From Candidatus Sulfopaludibacter sp. SbA4 (GTDB taxonomy: Bacteria > Acidobacteriota > Terriglobia > Bryobacterales > Bryobacteraceae), in the NCBI GenBank assembly GCA_900290305.1, contig OMOG01000135.1, positions 1 through 35,703 of the forward strand: DNA of 35,703 nt. The letters are read 5' to 3'. Each line of letters starts with the position of its first letter. Positions within the stretch are counted from its first letter, which is position 1. The notes under the pieces were generated by a model. It was not told the origin of the DNA. It searched no databases and worked only from the letters and a program-made list of their open reading frames with translations. A program made the translations under genes and the position numbers. Below, piece after piece: positions 34,954 to 35,703 of the stretch.

Positions 34954-35389
34954 ATCCGCTGAACGACGATGAACTGGATGCGCTGCTTCGCCATGCCAAA
35001 TCCAATCCGCCGGCTTCCTCCCCGGGGTTCGCCGAGCGCGTGATGCGCGGATACCACGAGCAGGCCAGGCATTCGCCCTCCTGGAACCGGCTCTGGTGGA
35101 GGCCGGTCCGCATCCCCGCGGGTTTCGGAATTCTGGCCGCCCTCGTGCTGCTGGCCATCGGCGCCGTGGCAGGACGCACCCTGCTCGCCCCGCCCGTCAT
35201 CGCGGCCCGCCGCATCGAAGTACCGGTGGTACAAGAGCGTGTGGTCTACCGCGAATGTGCGCACTCTCTATCTACCGCGAATGTGCGCACTCTACCGAGC
35301 CGCAATTGGGCGGCTTCACCTTTAACGAACTGCAACCCGTGCGGGAGATCCACCCGCGCGTCGTCAGGAGCATACGAGATGACCAATAA
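34950..35389 (+). CDS. Single-pass membrane protein, probable anti-sigma factor, frame broken by duplication
   Basis: With a 26-bp offset removed at 35245-35293 the gene encodes 137 residues and ends at the TAA at 35387-35389. As written, translation leaves the frame after VVYRECAHS. The N-terminus (MNPLNDDELDALLRHAKS) is acidic and cytoplasmic, and one membrane helix (GFGILAALVLLAIGAVAG) lies near residues 58-76. The short outer part ends with FTFNELQPVREIHPRVV. There is no zinc-binding HxxxCxxC motif. The ATGA overlap with the ECF sigma gene and the topology suggest an anti-sigma role, by context only. Its 3' end overlaps the next gene by 11 nt. Confidence 0.7.
35245..35293 (+). repeat. 23-bp direct repeat (offset 26), frame-breaking
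   Basis: 35245-35267 is repeated exactly at 35271-35293, with CTA between. The 26-bp offset shifts the probable anti-sigma frame. Removing it rejoins YRECAHS to TEPQLGGFTF in a gene that ends just where it should, overlapping the next start. Confidence 0.9.
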
Positions 35390-35703
35390 ACAGACGATTC
35401 TTTCCGCTCTCTTACTGGCCGCGTGCGCCGTGTCTCACGCCGCCCAACCCGGACTCATCAAGCAGGGCAGCGCCACCGGAAGCGATGGCTGGAAGCTCAC
35501 TTACTCCGCCGTGGCCAAGCCGCCCCTCGCGCCCGGCCAGCATATCGGCATTCAGACCGGCGCTTCCCACACCGAGGTGCCGGGCGCGCCGCCGGTGTTC
35601 CACCGCTTCTTCGCCGACCCGGTCAACCGAACCTACTTCGGCTACGACGTGGTAGTCAGTGCGGGGAAAACCAATCCCGCCGCCGTGAAGTTCCAGCCGC
35701 TGA
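35379..35703 (+). CDS. Exported hypothetical protein, cut by window end
   Basis: The first 108 codons are present and the frame is still open at the window edge. The start ATG overlaps the preceding gene by 11 nt, so it is part of the sigma/anti-sigma operon. A signal peptide is visible (TILSALLLAACAVSHAAQ; the cysteine context is not a clear lipobox). The mature part (GWKLTYSAVAKPPLAPGQ, then VFHRFFADPVNRTYFGYDVVV) is beta-rich and not recognised. It may be a target or sensor partner of the ECF system. Function unknown. Confidence 0.65.
   Translation, partial: MTNKQTILSALLLAACAVSHAAQPGLIKQGSATGSDGWKLTYSAVAKPPLAPGQHIGIQTGASHTEVPGAPPVFHRFFADPVNRTYFGYDVVVSAGKTNPAAVKFQPL

Overview
This 35.7 kb, GC-rich window carries about 23 protein-coding loci and looks like a soil Acidobacteriota chromosome, most likely the Solibacter/Bryobacter branch. 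Three things point there. Two large orphan MacB/FtsX-like permeases of the acidobacterial ADOP type are present, one grouped with a PadR regulator. A giant secreted NHL-repeat protein ends in the Solibacter-type C-terminal domain (TIGR03437). Secreted BNR/sortilin-like, BACON and FG-GAP-like proteins are abundant. No rRNA, tRNA, CRISPR array, transposase or phage gene was recognised. The assignment rests on family recall, not a search.

Layout. 1-2.7 kb (minus): an RND-type periplasmic adaptor followed 2 nt later by class I fumarase. 2.7-3.7 kb (plus): an intact Uma2-family gene and a decayed tandem copy. 3.8-7.8 kb: a giant secreted IPT/BACON/DUF11-like protein, broken by a 40-bp tandem duplication. 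8.0-11.9 kb: a secreted amidohydrolase divergent from a DinB-like protein, then a secreted seven-bladed propeller protein that shares a duplicated C-terminal domain with the giant protein. 12.1-15.7 kb (minus): PadR, a 110-residue ADOP deletion remnant and a full ADOP permease. 15.8-18.7 kb (plus): GH125 alpha-mannosidase and a radical SAM/SPASM protein. 19.1-22.9 kb: the NHL/TIGR03437 protein. 23.1-26.9 kb (minus): a second ADOP permease and a serine beta-lactamase-like hydrolase, both interrupted by short tandem duplications. 27.1-29.2 kb (plus): exported aldo/keto reductase and MFS transporter. 29.2-30.1 kb (minus): a RelE/ParE-type toxin-antitoxin pair beside a small gene whose presumed HEPN-like partner is reduced to 18 codons. 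30.1-33.3 kb (minus): a secreted BNR/sortilin-like protein. 33.3-35.7 kb (plus): a KirBac-type potassium channel, then an ECF sigma factor, a single-pass membrane protein (probable anti-sigma) and an exported protein cut by the window edge.

Three patterns cut across the genes. (1) At least six short direct tandem duplications (15-40 bp exact copies, offsets 15-47 bp) lie in the window. Four hit genes, and in all four removing exactly one repeat offset restores a single complete reading frame. This is either an assembly artefact of joined contig ends or a real replication or phase-variation process. (2) Many intergenic gaps, particularly those beside convergent gene ends, hold short palindromes whose stems differ but which end in a constant (G/C)CCAC tail. 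One has become the last codons of fumarase. (3) A ~130-residue domain with an ACYLAY-like core and a second NSQC cysteine motif occurs as a tandem pair at the C-terminus of two otherwise unrelated secreted proteins; I do not recognise it as a named domain.
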